This document shows positions 52,848-62,977 of a stretch of 64,000 nucleotides of DNA, piece after piece; positions within the stretch are counted from its first letter, which is position 1; the number at the start of each line of letters is the position of its first letter. The notes under the pieces are model-generated. The model was not told the origin of the DNA and searched no databases. It saw only the letters and a list, made by a program, of their open reading frames with translations. Both the position numbers and the translations under genes were made by a program. This DNA is from an uncultured SAR116 cluster alpha proteobacterium (lineage in GTDB: Bacteria > Pseudomonadota > Alphaproteobacteria > Puniceispirillales > Marisalimonadaceae): NCBI GenBank assembly GCA_902530325.1, contig CACAAB010000005.1, positions 1 through 64,000 of the forward strand, given 5' to 3'.

Positions 52848-53816
52848 ATGAATACTCTGTTAGATAAAAAAGTTCTAGTTACTGGTGGATCTGGGTTTAT
52901 TGGAAGTTTTGTTGTGTCTGAATTATTAAAGGAAAATGTTGCAGAAGTGATAATTTTTGATAATTTTTCTCGTGGAAATATCGAATACATTGAAACACAA
53001 ATTAAAGATCCAAGATGCTCATTAGTGAAAGGTGACTTACGAGAAATTGATGTTTTAAATTCAGCTATTAGCAAATGTGATTATGTGATTCATTTAGCCG
53101 CTATGTGGCTACTGCATTGCAAAGATTTTCCTAGAACTGCATTTGATGTCAATATTCAGGGGACATTTAATGTACTAGAATCGTGTGTAAAAAATAATAT
53201 TGAACGCTTGGTATATTCCTCATCAGCGTCAGTTTACGGTGATGCAATCAATGTGCCTATGACTGAAGATCATCCTTTTAATAATCGAAATTTTTATGGA
53301 GCCTCTAAAATTGCATGTGAAGCAATGTGTCGTGCATTTTTCGATCGTTATGGATTAAATTATGTCGGTTTGCGTTATATGAACGTTTATGGCCCGCATC
53401 AAGATCAAACGGCCGCGTATACTGGAGTGGTACCAATTATGCTAAATAAAATTGATGAAAATGATCCCCCTACTATAAATGGTGATGGAACTCAAGCTTA
53501 TGATTTTATTTATGTTGAAGATGTCGCGCGCGCAAATGTGCTTGCGTTAAAGGCTATATCTACTGATGAGTTCTATAATGTTGGTTCCGGTGTTCAAACT
53601 ACGATCTCAGATTTATGCGAATTAATTCTCAAGCTCAAAAAATCGAACTTGAAGGTTAAGTACCTCCCTTACAGTGAAGATGATGCACGAAGATTGGTTC
53701 AAAATCGTATAGGCTGTCCTAAAAAAGCTTCTTTAGATCTTGGTTTTGACTATACTTATTCATTAGAAGATGGTCTTAAACGCTTAATTGATTGGCGTAA
53801 TAACAGTAAGGTTTAA
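52848..53816 (+). CDS. NAD-dependent nucleotide-sugar epimerase/dehydratase
   Basis: Extended SDR of 322 residues. NAD motif TGGSGFIGS at 12-20; Tyr150 and Lys154 in FYGASKIACE; serines 124-126 in YSSSASVYG. It resembles the UDP-sugar 4-epimerases (WbmF-type) that act in O-antigen loci with uronic acids. Substrate is uncertain. It begins after a 185-bp AT-rich spacer with an AAAGG ribosome site and is 8 bp from the next aminotransferase, so these two probably work together. Confidence 0.85.
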   Translation: MNTLLDKKVLVTGGSGFIGSFVVSELLKENVAEVIIFDNFSRGNIEYIETQIKDPRCSLVKGDLREIDVLNSAISKCDYVIHLAAMWLLHCKDFPRTAFDVNIQGTFNVLESCVKNNIERLVYSSSASVYGDAINVPMTEDHPFNNRNFYGASKIACEAMCRAFFDRYGLNYVGLRYMNVYGPHQDQTAAYTGVVPIMLNKIDENDPPTINGDGTQAYDFIYVEDVARANVLALKAISTDEFYNVGSGVQTTISDLCELILKLKKSNLKVKYLPYSEDDARRLVQNRIGCPKKASLDLGFDYTYSLEDGLKRLIDWRNNSKV

Positions 53817-53824
53817 TATATATA

Positions 53825-55000
53825 ATGAAAATTAATGTTCCTATTGCTAAAACAAGCCTGCTTTCTTCTGAAATTCAAAGCGTTCTTGAACCACTTAAAA
53901 GTGGATGGTTAGTCCAAGGTTCCAAAGTTGCCGAATTTGAAAAAAAATGGTCTAACTTTACAGGTGCTCAAAATTCTATCGCTGTAACCTCTTGTACTTC
54001 AGCTTTGCATTTATCTCTTGCTGCCTTAGGTTTTGGTCCAGGCGATGAGGCGGTTGTGCCAGCTTTTACCTGGATCTCAACCGCAAATGTTGTAGAACAT
54101 CTAGGTGGTAAAGTTATTTTTTGCGATATAGATCCAATTAGTTTTAATATTGATGTAAATCAAATAGAGAGTAAAATTTCGTCAAAAACAAAAGCTATTA
54201 TTCCAGTCCATTTATTTGGTTTGTCCGCAGATATGAATCCTATCAATGAAATTGCTAAGAAGCATAATTTATGGGTGATTGAAGATGCAGCATGTGGCTT
54301 TGGGGCTCAATATTATGGTAAGCACGTTGGCACATTAGGACATACAGGATGCTTTAGCTTTCATCCACGAAAAGCTATTACAACAGGTGAAGGTGGCATG
54401 ATTACAACCTCAAACTCGGAATTAGCTGAAAGAATTAAGTGTTTAAGGGACCATGGGGCTGCCATGTCTGACTTACAGCGTCATTTAGGCGCTAAGCCCT
54501 ATCTACTCGCCGATCACCCGGAAGCAGGTTATAATCAAAGAATGACTGATATCCAAGGTGCTTTGGGTTCCGCACAAATGGATAGGGCTCATGATATAGT
54601 AAAAGAACGCCAAAAATTAGCGCAAGTTTATAATGATGCCTTTATAAATTTGGACTGGTTGAGAACACCGGTTTGCTCAGAAGGTTTTGTACATGGATAT
54701 CAAAGTTATCCGTGCATATTTAAGCCTAAGCTAGCTAATTTATCTGGAGTGAGTCATGTAAACGAAGCTAGAAACAGATGGATGGAAATACTACAACAAG
54801 AAGGCATTTCAACTCGCCCTGCCACACATGCTATTCATATGTTGTCGTTTTATCGAAATAAGTATGGATTTTCACATACTGATTTTCCTAATGCATGTAT
54901 AGCTAACGATTGTAGTATTAGTTTACCTTTGTTTCACGGAATGACTGAAGTAGAGCAAGAGTATGTAATAGACAAAGTGATTAGTTCTCTAAAGAAATAA
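53825..55000 (+). CDS. DegT/DnrJ/EryC1 sugar aminotransferase
   Basis: PLP enzyme of 391 residues. The internal aldimine lysine is Lys183 in FSFHPRKAITTGEGG, with VIEDAACGFGAQYYG before it. It is distinct from the aminotransferase at 47091 in sequence and in its longer insertion after DHGAAMSDLQRH. It may supply the 3-amino group for the diamino uronic acid (WbpE role) or act with the epimerase just before it; the sequence cannot decide between them. Confidence 0.87.
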   Translation: MKINVPIAKTSLLSSEIQSVLEPLKSGWLVQGSKVAEFEKKWSNFTGAQNSIAVTSCTSALHLSLAALGFGPGDEAVVPAFTWISTANVVEHLGGKVIFCDIDPISFNIDVNQIESKISSKTKAIIPVHLFGLSADMNPINEIAKKHNLWVIEDAACGFGAQYYGKHVGTLGHTGCFSFHPRKAITTGEGGMITTSNSELAERIKCLRDHGAAMSDLQRHLGAKPYLLADHPEAGYNQRMTDIQGALGSAQMDRAHDIVKERQKLAQVYNDAFINLDWLRTPVCSEGFVHGYQSYPCIFKPKLANLSGVSHVNEARNRWMEILQQEGISTRPATHAIHMLSFYRNKYGFSHTDFPNACIANDCSISLPLFHGMTEVEQEYVIDKVISSLKK

Positions 55001-55100
55001 TTTTTATTTTCAAATCAAAATATTATAGTAAACAAATATTACTATTTTGTACCTTAAAAAATTAATTTTATATTATATTTCGTAGTAATGAGGCAATATC

Positions 55101-56075
55101 ATGGAAATACGAGCAAAATTAAAATCTTTTTTTGTAGAAGATATTTCTCAAGAACGTGGTGTATTTATTGTTTCAGATATGTCTAAACAAGAGTGTCAGT
55201 CGCAAACTAAGGATGTCTTTAGTGACAAATGGAAAAAATACAGTAAAGAAGAAAAACAAAATCAAGAGCGACTCTTCGAATTTCAAAAACGATGGTATCT
55301 TGAATTGTATAACTTTACAAATGAAGAAAACCTTAAAAGATATTTAGAAAAACAGAGCGTTGTCATAGATGCAGGTTGTGGCCTTGGTTACAAAGCTAAA
55401 TGGTTTGCAGATCTAAGTCCAGAAACTCTAGTGATTGGAATGGATTATTCTGACGCTGCCTTTATTGCAGCTGAAAAATACAAAGATATAAATAATCTTG
55501 TTTTTGTTTATGGCGACATTGCTAATACTAAAATAAAAGATAATGTTATATCTTATATCAGTTGCGACCAAGTTATTCATCATACTGATGATCCACAAGC
55601 TACTATGGTTGAATTTGCAAGAATACTTAAACCAGGTAGTGAGTTAGCAGTTTATGTATACGCTAAAAAGGCTCTGCCAAGAGAGTTATTAGACGAACAC
55701 TTTCGAAGAATTTCCAAACTTACATCAAAAGAAGAAATGTGGGCAATGAGCAAACAGCTTACAGAGTTGGGAAAAAGATTAAGTGAGTTAAACGTTTCTT
55801 TAGATGTTCCTAGTGTTCCTTTGCTTGGCATTTCTGGAGGAAAGATGGACATCCAGCGTTTTATTTATTGGAACTTTTTAAAATGTTTTTGGAATGAAGA
55901 ACTTGGAGTTGAAACATCTATTACAACAAATTTTGATTGGTTTGCACCTGCTAACGCTCAGCGTTACACAAAAGAAGAGTTTATGGAAATGGTAATAAAT
56001 GGAGGGTTTGTAGGAAGAAACTTCCACTCAGAAGAAGCCTGCCATAGCGGTAGATTCACTAAAAAGCTGGTCTAA
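55101..56075 (+). CDS. SAM-dependent methyltransferase
   Basis: 324 residues. VIDAGCGLGYKAKWFADL is motif I and GMDYSDAAF follows with the acidic ribose-binding residue; the post-motif is YISCDQVIHHTDDPQATMVEFARILKPG. The N-terminal 90 residues are Lys/Glu-rich and of no recognised domain. A GAGG ribosome site precedes the ATG. It is one base before the AsnB-like gene, so methylation and amidation of the same glycan unit is a possible scheme. Confidence 0.82.
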   Translation: MEIRAKLKSFFVEDISQERGVFIVSDMSKQECQSQTKDVFSDKWKKYSKEEKQNQERLFEFQKRWYLELYNFTNEENLKRYLEKQSVVIDAGCGLGYKAKWFADLSPETLVIGMDYSDAAFIAAEKYKDINNLVFVYGDIANTKIKDNVISYISCDQVIHHTDDPQATMVEFARILKPGSELAVYVYAKKALPRELLDEHFRRISKLTSKEEMWAMSKQLTELGKRLSELNVSLDVPSVPLLGISGGKMDIQRFIYWNFLKCFWNEELGVETSITTNFDWFAPANAQRYTKEEFMEMVINGGFVGRNFHSEEACHSGRFTKKLV

Positions 56076-56076
56076 A

Positions 56077-57960
56077 ATGTGCGGAATAACTGGACTCATT
56101 AATCTCAAAAACGAAGCTATTTCCCCTGTGGTTCTAAAAAAAATGTCAGACTCTATTGCTCATAGAGGACCGGATGGTGAGGGGCATTGGATCGAAGGTA
56201 ATGTTGGCATTGGTCATCGCCGTTTAGCAATAATTGATTTAACACCTGCTGGCCATCAGCCAATGGTAGATACCAAAAACCGATACGTGCTTAGCTACAA
56301 TGGTGAGGTCTATAATTTTAGGGAATTACGCAGTGAACTTGAAGCTAAAGGATATTATTTCCGATCTAAAACAGACAGCGAAGTTGTTTTGAATGCATTG
56401 GTGGAATGGGGAAGTAAAGCGTTTAATAAGTTTAATGGTATGTTCGCCTTAGCATTGTGGGATCGTGTAGAACGCAAACTGCTTCTTGCGCGTGATCGTT
56501 GTGGCATAAAACCACTTTATATAGGCTGGCAAGGTAACAACTTTGCATTTGGATCTGAACAAAAGGCTATACTAGCCATTCCAGGTTTCCAACGCCAAAT
56601 CAATAAAGAAACTCTATTAGAATACTTTACTTTCCAAAATATCTTTACTCACCAAACATTATTAAATGATATTCAAATTCTACAACCTGGATACTACGCC
56701 ATACTTAATCTCAATCACCCTAATCCACAACTTCATTATACACAATATTGGGATTATAATTTTAGCAACCCTAATAAGCGTATTCACCCAAAAGAGTACC
56801 ATGAAGAACTTGATCGTCTATTTACGCAAGCTGTCAATCGACAGTTAGTAACAGATGTTGAACTTGGCAGTTACTTAAGTGGTGGTATGGACTCTGGATC
56901 TATATCTGCTATTGCTTCTAAATCATTCCCTTATCTTAAAACTTTTACATGTGGTTTCGATCTTAGTTCTGCATCTGGAATGGAGTTAGCTTTTGATGAA
57001 CGTGCTAAAGCTGAGGCTATGTCTTATCACTTTCAAACCGAGCACTACGAAATGGTTCTAAAGGCTGGTGATATGGAGAGGGTATTACCTAAGCTAACTT
57101 GGCACTTGGAAGAGCCTCGTGTGGGGCAAAGCTACCCTAATTACTATGCTGCAAAACTAGCAAGCAAATTCGTTAAAGTTGTTCTAAGTGGTTCTGGTGG
57201 TGATGAACTTTTTGGAGGTTATCCTTGGCGTTATTACCGAGCAGCAGTCAATGACGACTTCAGGGATTATATCAACAAGTACTACAAGTATTGGCAACGT
57301 TTAGTAAGTAATCGAGATTTAAAGCAAATGCTTTCTCCAATCTGGAAAGATGTAAAACATATCTCAACATTAGAGATATTTCGTAATGTCTTTCAGAACC
57401 AATCTGACAACTTTAAAAAACCTGAAGACTATATTAACAATTCCCTCTATTTCGAGGCCAAGACCTTTTTACATGGTTTACTTGTAGTTGAAGATAAACT
57501 TAGTATGGCTCATAGTCTTGAAAGTCGTGTTCCATTTCTAGATAATGACTTGGTAGATTTTGCTATGAGCTGTCCAGTGGACCTCAAACTGAACAATCTA
57601 GCTGACGTGGTGCGTATCAACGAGAATGAGCCTGGTAATAAACAAAACAAGTTTTTTCAAAAAAGCCACGATGGAAAACAGATTCTACGTAATGTAATGA
57701 AACGCTATATTCCAATTTATGTCACGCAAGCAGAAAAACAAGGTTTTTCTGCTCCCGACGCTAGCTGGTTTAAGGGAGATAGTATTGAGTTTGTCAAACG
57801 TACATTGTTACATAGTGATGCCTGCATCTATGAGTTTATGAATCAATCAAAAGTTGAGGAGATGGTTGGAGAACATATTAATGGAACAAAGAACAAAAGG
57901 TTACTGATCTGGTCACTTTTGAATTTTGAAGAATATCTCAAGGAGACTATTAATGGTTAG
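56077..57960 (+). CDS. asnB: AsnB-like glutamine-dependent amidotransferase
   Basis: 627 residues. After Met removal Cys2 is the Ntn nucleophile (MCGITGLI), with RHRRLAIIDL-type and SYNGEVYNFRELR segments in the glutaminase half; the synthetase half has the PP-loop SGGMDSGS and RVPFLDNDLVDF. In glycan loci such proteins (WbpS, WbmI) amidate uronic acids rather than make asparagine. The nearby uronic-acid genes make that the better reading here. Confidence 0.9.
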   Translation: MCGITGLINLKNEAISPVVLKKMSDSIAHRGPDGEGHWIEGNVGIGHRRLAIIDLTPAGHQPMVDTKNRYVLSYNGEVYNFRELRSELEAKGYYFRSKTDSEVVLNALVEWGSKAFNKFNGMFALALWDRVERKLLLARDRCGIKPLYIGWQGNNFAFGSEQKAILAIPGFQRQINKETLLEYFTFQNIFTHQTLLNDIQILQPGYYAILNLNHPNPQLHYTQYWDYNFSNPNKRIHPKEYHEELDRLFTQAVNRQLVTDVELGSYLSGGMDSGSISAIASKSFPYLKTFTCGFDLSSASGMELAFDERAKAEAMSYHFQTEHYEMVLKAGDMERVLPKLTWHLEEPRVGQSYPNYYAAKLASKFVKVVLSGSGGDELFGGYPWRYYRAAVNDDFRDYINKYYKYWQRLVSNRDLKQMLSPIWKDVKHISTLEIFRNVFQNQSDNFKKPEDYINNSLYFEAKTFLHGLLVVEDKLSMAHSLESRVPFLDNDLVDFAMSCPVDLKLNNLADVVRINENEPGNKQNKFFQKSHDGKQILRNVMKRYIPIYVTQAEKQGFSAPDASWFKGDSIEFVKRTLLHSDACIYEFMNQSKVEEMVGEHINGTKNKRLLIWSLLNFEEYLKETING

Positions 57961-58480
57961 ACTTTTGCTGTCAAAACTAAAAGAATTTTGGCTTCATCGT
58001 CATGCTGAGGTTGAAGCGGAGTTTAAACGAAGTCTACCTTTTGCTGACTATATAGTAGATCGCTGGGAGAAAGCCAAGATTTTAGGATTTGGAAAAGGAG
58101 CATCTGTATATGACAGTGTCTTAGTAATTGGTGATGTTAAAGTTGGAAAAAATACTTGGATTGGTCCATTTGTTGTATTAGATGGTTCTGGTGGACTTAC
58201 CATCGGTGAACATTGCTCTATTTCTTCCGGTGTACAAATATATAGCCATGACTCAATCAATTGGGCAATTACCGGTGGGTCATCTACCATTGAATATGCC
58301 AAAACTCAGATTGGGGATAATTGCTACATAGGTCCGAATACTATTATTTCAAAAGGAGTATCTATTGGAGATGGATGTATAATTGGGTCTAACAGTTTAG
58401 TATTGTCAAACATTCCATCAAACAGCAAAGCTGTTGGCTCACCTGTTCGTATCATTAGCAGTACAAAAAATAATAATTAA
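57953..58480 (+). CDS. Hexapeptide-repeat acyltransferase
   Basis: About 175 residues. Left-handed beta-helix coils are seen in VGKNTWIGPFVVLDGSGG and IGDNCYIGPNTIISKG, with the conserved His in YSHDS and a CoA-type C-terminus ending in VGSPVRII. The start is taken as ATG 57953 because AAGGAG lies at 57940-57945; an ATG at 57926 is less good. It overlaps the asnB stop. Probably an O- or N-acetyltransferase for the glycan. Confidence 0.83.
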   Translation: MVRLLLSKLKEFWLHRHAEVEAEFKRSLPFADYIVDRWEKAKILGFGKGASVYDSVLVIGDVKVGKNTWIGPFVVLDGSGGLTIGEHCSISSGVQIYSHDSINWAITGGSSTIEYAKTQIGDNCYIGPNTIISKGVSIGDGCIIGSNSLVLSNIPSNSKAVGSPVRIISSTKNNN

Positions 58481-58656
58481 TCTTTTTTCAACTATATATT
58501 ATCAAATTTTAGTTTTAATCAACAGTTAGAATGTTTTGTTTTAAGTACCAAGTTTTCTATTGACTGGTATTTTTATAAATAATAGTTATTGTCCTAGCCT
58601 AACTACTGATTAAACACAAAACATTACTTTTAATAGAGATCTAACGGAGAGTTTGA

Positions 58657-59400
58657 GTGGTTAGCTTAAAAGATCATAAAAAAGATTTTACGAGAACAAA
58701 TTATAAACGCTTACTCAAGCTAGCGTCACGCAAATACAAAATTGGCACTGTATCTGATTTTCAACATAATTCATTTACATGTTTATGGAGGCACGATGTT
58801 GATTTTTCACCCCAAAGTGCCCTTGCAATGGCTAAAATTGAAGATTGTGAAGATATTCGGGCTAGCTATTATTTTATGTTGCAAAGCGATTTTTACAATT
58901 TATTTGAGCCAGCTGTGATAACTATTCTTCGTTCAATAAAGTCTATGGGTCATGAGGTTGGTCTGCACTTTGACGCAAGTCAATATGATATTTCATCTAC
59001 TGAAGCGCTAGAAACAGCTTTGATAAATGAAAAAAACGCATTTGAAACAATTATTGGCATTAATATCAATTCATTTTCATTTCATAATCCAACTCAAGAA
59101 ACATTTAAATTTAAAAATTTTGCCTATGCAGGCCTCGTTAATGCTTATAATTCGGAGTTGATTGAACAATTTCAATACTGTAGTGACTCTAATGGATACT
59201 GGAGATTTATTCCTATGGAAGAATTCCTATTACAAAATTATCCCAAAATATATGTACTTACTCATCCAGTGTGGTGGCAGGACACAGTCTTAAGCCCCCG
59301 AGAAAGGATTGTTCGATCAATTGAAGGAAGAGCTAGAGCAACAATAGAGCAATATGATAAGTTACTTGAATTGAATGGAAGGGAAAATATTTCAGAATAA
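58657..59400 (+). CDS. NodB-like polysaccharide deacetylase-related protein
   Basis: 247 residues. LWRHDVDFS (His46, Asp47, Asp49) resembles motif 1 of carbohydrate esterase family 4, and GHEVGLHFDASQYD provides a motif-2-like histidine cluster. Overall similarity to CE4 is remote, so the enzyme may act on a polysaccharide N-acetyl group or on another amide. Start codon GTG at 58657 is supported by AACGGAGAG just before it. The 176-bp upstream spacer has TTGACT at 58560 but no convincing -10. Confidence 0.72.
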   Translation: MVSLKDHKKDFTRTNYKRLLKLASRKYKIGTVSDFQHNSFTCLWRHDVDFSPQSALAMAKIEDCEDIRASYYFMLQSDFYNLFEPAVITILRSIKSMGHEVGLHFDASQYDISSTEALETALINEKNAFETIIGININSFSFHNPTQETFKFKNFAYAGLVNAYNSELIEQFQYCSDSNGYWRFIPMEEFLLQNYPKIYVLTHPVWWQDTVLSPRERIVRSIEGRARATIEQYDKLLELNGRENISE

Positions 59401-59494
59401 AAATATAAAAGCTTATAAATCTAGAATAATATAGCCGCTTATTTTTATAAATCAAATCAAGACCTTAAATTAAATAATCTCGAGGAATTTAAAA

Positions 59495-60385
59495 ATGATT
59501 ACAAAAGCTTCAGACATTGCTGTGTTTTTAGAATCACCCCTATATGGTTCAGATATTGTGATTAAAGTCCCTGCATCCTTGAAATCTGCATCTATGAATT
59601 GCTTAGTTTTCGCGAACAGCTTCTCTGATGCAACAATACTAGAATTAAGTAAACATAAAGATGTTTGTGCGTTGGTAGTTGAAGAGTATCACAAAAAACT
59701 CTCATGCTCATACATTATTGTAAATAATCCTCGACTTGCATTTGCAAAAGTAGCAAAAAAGTTTTTTGTTTCTCCTGTGAAGCAAAAGATAGCTCCAACA
59801 GCCATTATTGGGGAAAAAGTTACTATAGGCAAAGGAGTAACAATTGGAGAATTTACTGTAATTGGTGAAAATACTGTGATTGGAAAAAATTCTGTTATTC
59901 ACAATCACGTTGTCATCTCAGCTGGCACTCAAATTGGTGACTCCTGCCTAATTAAATCACATGCAATTATCGGAGAAGACGGATTTGGATTTGAGTTTGA
60001 CCCAACATTACATCAAGTCAGGATACCACACTTTGGAAAAGTTCTTATTGAAAATGATGTAGAAATTGGATCTAGTACAGTAATTGCAAGAGGCACATTA
60101 GACGATACAATTATTGGAAAAAACACAAAGATTGATGATTTGGTTTTTATTGCACACAATGTTCAAATCGGTAGAAGTAATTTAATTATTTCGAAAGCCC
60201 AAATAAGTGGCGGTGTTATAATTGGAAATCAATGTTGGATTGGCCCTAACGTAACCATTAGAGATAAAGTTACTTTAGGTAATAAGTGCTTTGTTGGAAT
60301 GGGAGCAGTGGTTACAAAATCGTTCGAAGATAATGTCATTATAGCAGGTAATCCAGCGAGATTATTTGACCAAAAAACTAAATAA
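59495..60385 (+). CDS. LpxD-like N-acyltransferase
   Basis: 296 residues, shorter than housekeeping LpxD (about 340). The N-terminal domain ends with NNPRLAFAKVAKKFF and the beta-helix includes the catalytic His221 in LVFIAHNVQIGRSN, which corresponds to the LpxD histidine. The usual lipid A neighbours (bamA, skp, fabZ, lpxA) are absent, so this is probably a paralogue that acylates a polysaccharide amino sugar. GAGGA precedes the ATG. Confidence 0.83.
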   Translation: MITKASDIAVFLESPLYGSDIVIKVPASLKSASMNCLVFANSFSDATILELSKHKDVCALVVEEYHKKLSCSYIIVNNPRLAFAKVAKKFFVSPVKQKIAPTAIIGEKVTIGKGVTIGEFTVIGENTVIGKNSVIHNHVVISAGTQIGDSCLIKSHAIIGEDGFGFEFDPTLHQVRIPHFGKVLIENDVEIGSSTVIARGTLDDTIIGKNTKIDDLVFIAHNVQIGRSNLIISKAQISGGVIIGNQCWIGPNVTIRDKVTLGNKCFVGMGAVVTKSFEDNVIIAGNPARLFDQKTK

Positions 60386-60566
60386 AAACCATTGATTATG
60401 TTAATTAAAATTGTTATTAAAAACTTATAAATTTATGACTATTAGATAGTATCTGACCTAACTTTATTAAATTTTTTCAATTAGTATTATTTATTGAGTT
60501 ACAAAATCTTTACGGTTGAAGTTGATTTAGTTTTAAAAGAAATAAACATTTATTAGGATAGTTGAT

Positions 60567-61823
60567 TTGAACGAAATTCAAAAAAAAAATATGTTGGTTT
60601 TCGATACAGCATATACCTACAAAATTATTTGTGAAAGAAATATTTCAGCACTTGTTACAGCTAAAGATATAAACGGTTATTTTGACCATGTATGGACTGT
60701 CCATGCTGTAGCGAGTCTTTTTTGTCCACCTTCTTCTAAATTAAGATATGGTCGACCAATAGTGAGAGAATTAAATAAGAAACACACACATATTGAAGGA
60801 AAAATTGGACGTTTTTATAGTCTATCATGGTTTCCAGTTCTTAATTTTGTTTTGGCACAAATCGATTTAATATTGTTTCTAATGAAGTTAATAAAGACAA
60901 ATCAAATATCTATAATTAGGGCTGAGGACCCTCTTTTTAATGGAATATTAGGATTGATCCTTTCCTCAATTAAAAAACTACCCATCATCATAGGAGTGTG
61001 GGGTAACCAAGAAGCCATTCGTGCAGATACAAAAAAAACTTTAAGTCCTTACTTTAAATGGATGTGGTTGGAAAGAATGGTGGAACGATTTGTCTTAAGA
61101 AGGGCCGATATAGCCCTTGCCGGTAATATCAATAATATGGATTTTGTTCTAAGTTGCGGGGTTAAAAAAGAGAAGACAGCAATTATACGAATAGGGCCCG
61201 CAATCTATAGTAAACATTTTATCGAGCCAGATAAACGCGAGTGCGGTATGAAAGATCTCAGATCAGAGGGCGTAAACGGACAAAGGGTCTTATTGTGTAT
61301 TTCTCGGCTAGAAGTTTTGAAACGGGTTGACCACATGATAAAAGCATTAGCTTGCATCAAAGTAAGTGATTATAATATTAAAGCTCTTTACATTGGAGAC
61401 GGTTCAGAGAAAGATAAACTTTCAAAACTTGCTAAAAAATTAGGAGTGTCAGATCAAGTAATTTTTTGTGGGAACAAGGATCAAGACTGGATCTACCGTA
61501 TTATTCCTTGCGTAGACGTTATAGTTGCTCCAACTTCAGGCAGAGTTTTAGCTGAAATAGCACTTGGTGGAGCGCCGATTGTAGCTTATGATACTGATTG
61601 GCACAAAGAAATCATTGAACAGGGAGTTACTGGAGAATTAGTTCCTGATTTAAATTACTCTCTTATGGCAAAATCAATAGAAAAAATTTTGAAAGATAAA
61701 GATTATGCGCTAAAAATTGGCTCTAACGCAAGAGAACGGACTTTGGATATTATGAATCCAGAAAAAATTAACAATGTTTTAATAAATATCTATGAAGAAC
61801 TGTTTGCACTACAAAAACTTTAA
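60567..61823 (+). CDS. Family 4-like (GT-B) glycosyltransferase
   Basis: 418 residues. The C-terminal half shows the GT4 donor domain: VLLCISRLEVLKRVDHMIKAL, VIFCGNKDQDWIYRII and the E-x7-E-like stretch GRVLAEIALGGAPIVAYD. The N-terminal acceptor domain is unusual and includes a hydrophobic patch (about 85-140). Start codon is TTG at 60567 with a TTAGGATA site; ATG at 60591 (Met9) is a possible alternative. Confidence 0.83.
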   Translation: MNEIQKKNMLVFDTAYTYKIICERNISALVTAKDINGYFDHVWTVHAVASLFCPPSSKLRYGRPIVRELNKKHTHIEGKIGRFYSLSWFPVLNFVLAQIDLILFLMKLIKTNQISIIRAEDPLFNGILGLILSSIKKLPIIIGVWGNQEAIRADTKKTLSPYFKWMWLERMVERFVLRRADIALAGNINNMDFVLSCGVKKEKTAIIRIGPAIYSKHFIEPDKRECGMKDLRSEGVNGQRVLLCISRLEVLKRVDHMIKALACIKVSDYNIKALYIGDGSEKDKLSKLAKKLGVSDQVIFCGNKDQDWIYRIIPCVDVIVAPTSGRVLAEIALGGAPIVAYDTDWHKEIIEQGVTGELVPDLNYSLMAKSIEKILKDKDYALKIGSNARERTLDIMNPEKINNVLINIYEELFALQKL

Positions 61824-61825
61824 TC

Positions 61826-62977
61826 ATGAAAATAGTCCACGTAGTTTCAGCGCTCACTAAAGGTGGGGGCGAAAAGTGTGCAGCTGAATTAGCTAATCAC
61901 GCATCAAATATTGGACATCAAATAACCATAATTGTAGGTTGGTTGGTTAATCCTGAACTGCTCCGTGACACATTATTTCCAAATGTTCGAGTTGTTTTTG
62001 TATCTAACAAACAAAGATCAAGAATAGTGCGTTATCTATTACTAATCAATTGGATTTGGAAAAATAGGAAATTTCTTTACCAACAAGATGTCATTCATTG
62101 CCACCTTTCATATGGCATAATGTTTGGTTTTATACTTAGAAAATTACGATCAATCTCTGGTAGTAAAGCCCCAGTCATTTTACAGACAAATCATTCGGTA
62201 GGAGCACCAGTTTCTTATTTTCGACAGACTCTCCAATCTTTATTAACAAAGCAATACGATGCATTGGCTCTAATTGCAGAGGATGAATATTGGTCTTCAT
62301 TTGCAAAAAAAAATCCTAAAATTATAACTAAGGTAATTTTAAATGGTATCTCGCAACGAAACCATCCAAAAATTAATAAATCTGAAAAATATGCATACAG
62401 ACAGAAACTTGGAATTCCTAATGATTGCAAGCTAATCGTTGGCGCGATTGGGAGAATGACGGCCGATCGCGAACCTTGGACATATATTCCCATTTTCAAA
62501 GAAATTGCGAAAAAATTTGGTCAAGATGTTCATTTTTTACTTGTTGGAGGTGGATCCGAGTTAAACCGAATGCGATCACTTACAATCGAGCATGGCTTGG
62601 AGGGACAAGTGCATTTTCCTGGAGAAGTAAATGAGCCAACATTGTCTTTAGCCATTATGGATCTATACATTAGCATAAATGTTGGTAAAATTACAGGTTT
62701 AGCAGGGATGGAAGCTACTATGTTTGGTCTACCAGTAATAGCAATGCAATGGACAAAAGGATATAAAGCTAGACCACAAGATTGGATTTGGTCAAGCACA
62801 AATCAATTAGAAGTTGCAAAACGTTCTTGCGAGCTTCTAAATTCTGACTTAAGTCGTAAACATTTAGGGAGCAAACAAAAACGTTATGTACGATTAAATC
62901 ACACAATCCAAACTATGGCAAATTCCTACTACGATTTATACAAAGCTGCAATAGAAAGTTGCAAAAGTTCTAATTAA
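61826..62977 (+). CDS. Family 4-like (GT-B) glycosyltransferase
   Basis: 383 residues. HVVSALTKGGGEKCAAELANHASNIGH is the classical GT4 N-terminal glycine-rich start, and the donor part has VGAIGRMTADREPW, LLVGGGSELNRM and the TGLAGMEATMFGLPVIAM region with the conserved Glu. Two bases separate it from the previous transferase gene, so these act in sequence on the repeat unit. Linkage is unknown. Confidence 0.88.
   Translation: MKIVHVVSALTKGGGEKCAAELANHASNIGHQITIIVGWLVNPELLRDTLFPNVRVVFVSNKQRSRIVRYLLLINWIWKNRKFLYQQDVIHCHLSYGIMFGFILRKLRSISGSKAPVILQTNHSVGAPVSYFRQTLQSLLTKQYDALALIAEDEYWSSFAKKNPKIITKVILNGISQRNHPKINKSEKYAYRQKLGIPNDCKLIVGAIGRMTADREPWTYIPIFKEIAKKFGQDVHFLLVGGGSELNRMRSLTIEHGLEGQVHFPGEVNEPTLSLAIMDLYISINVGKITGLAGMEATMFGLPVIAMQWTKGYKARPQDWIWSSTNQLEVAKRSCELLNSDLSRKHLGSKQKRYVRLNHTIQTMANSYYDLYKAAIESCKSSN

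Noticed and set aside
58560-58588. TTGACT promoter before the deacetylase-like gene
   Set aside because: The -35 is good but no acceptable -10 lies at 16-18 bases. It was not listed as a feature.
40047-60463. The word CCTAACT recurring in three intergenic leaders (40047, 58598, 60457)
   Set aside because: Seven bases repeated three times in 64 kb is expected by chance, and no flanking sequence is shared.
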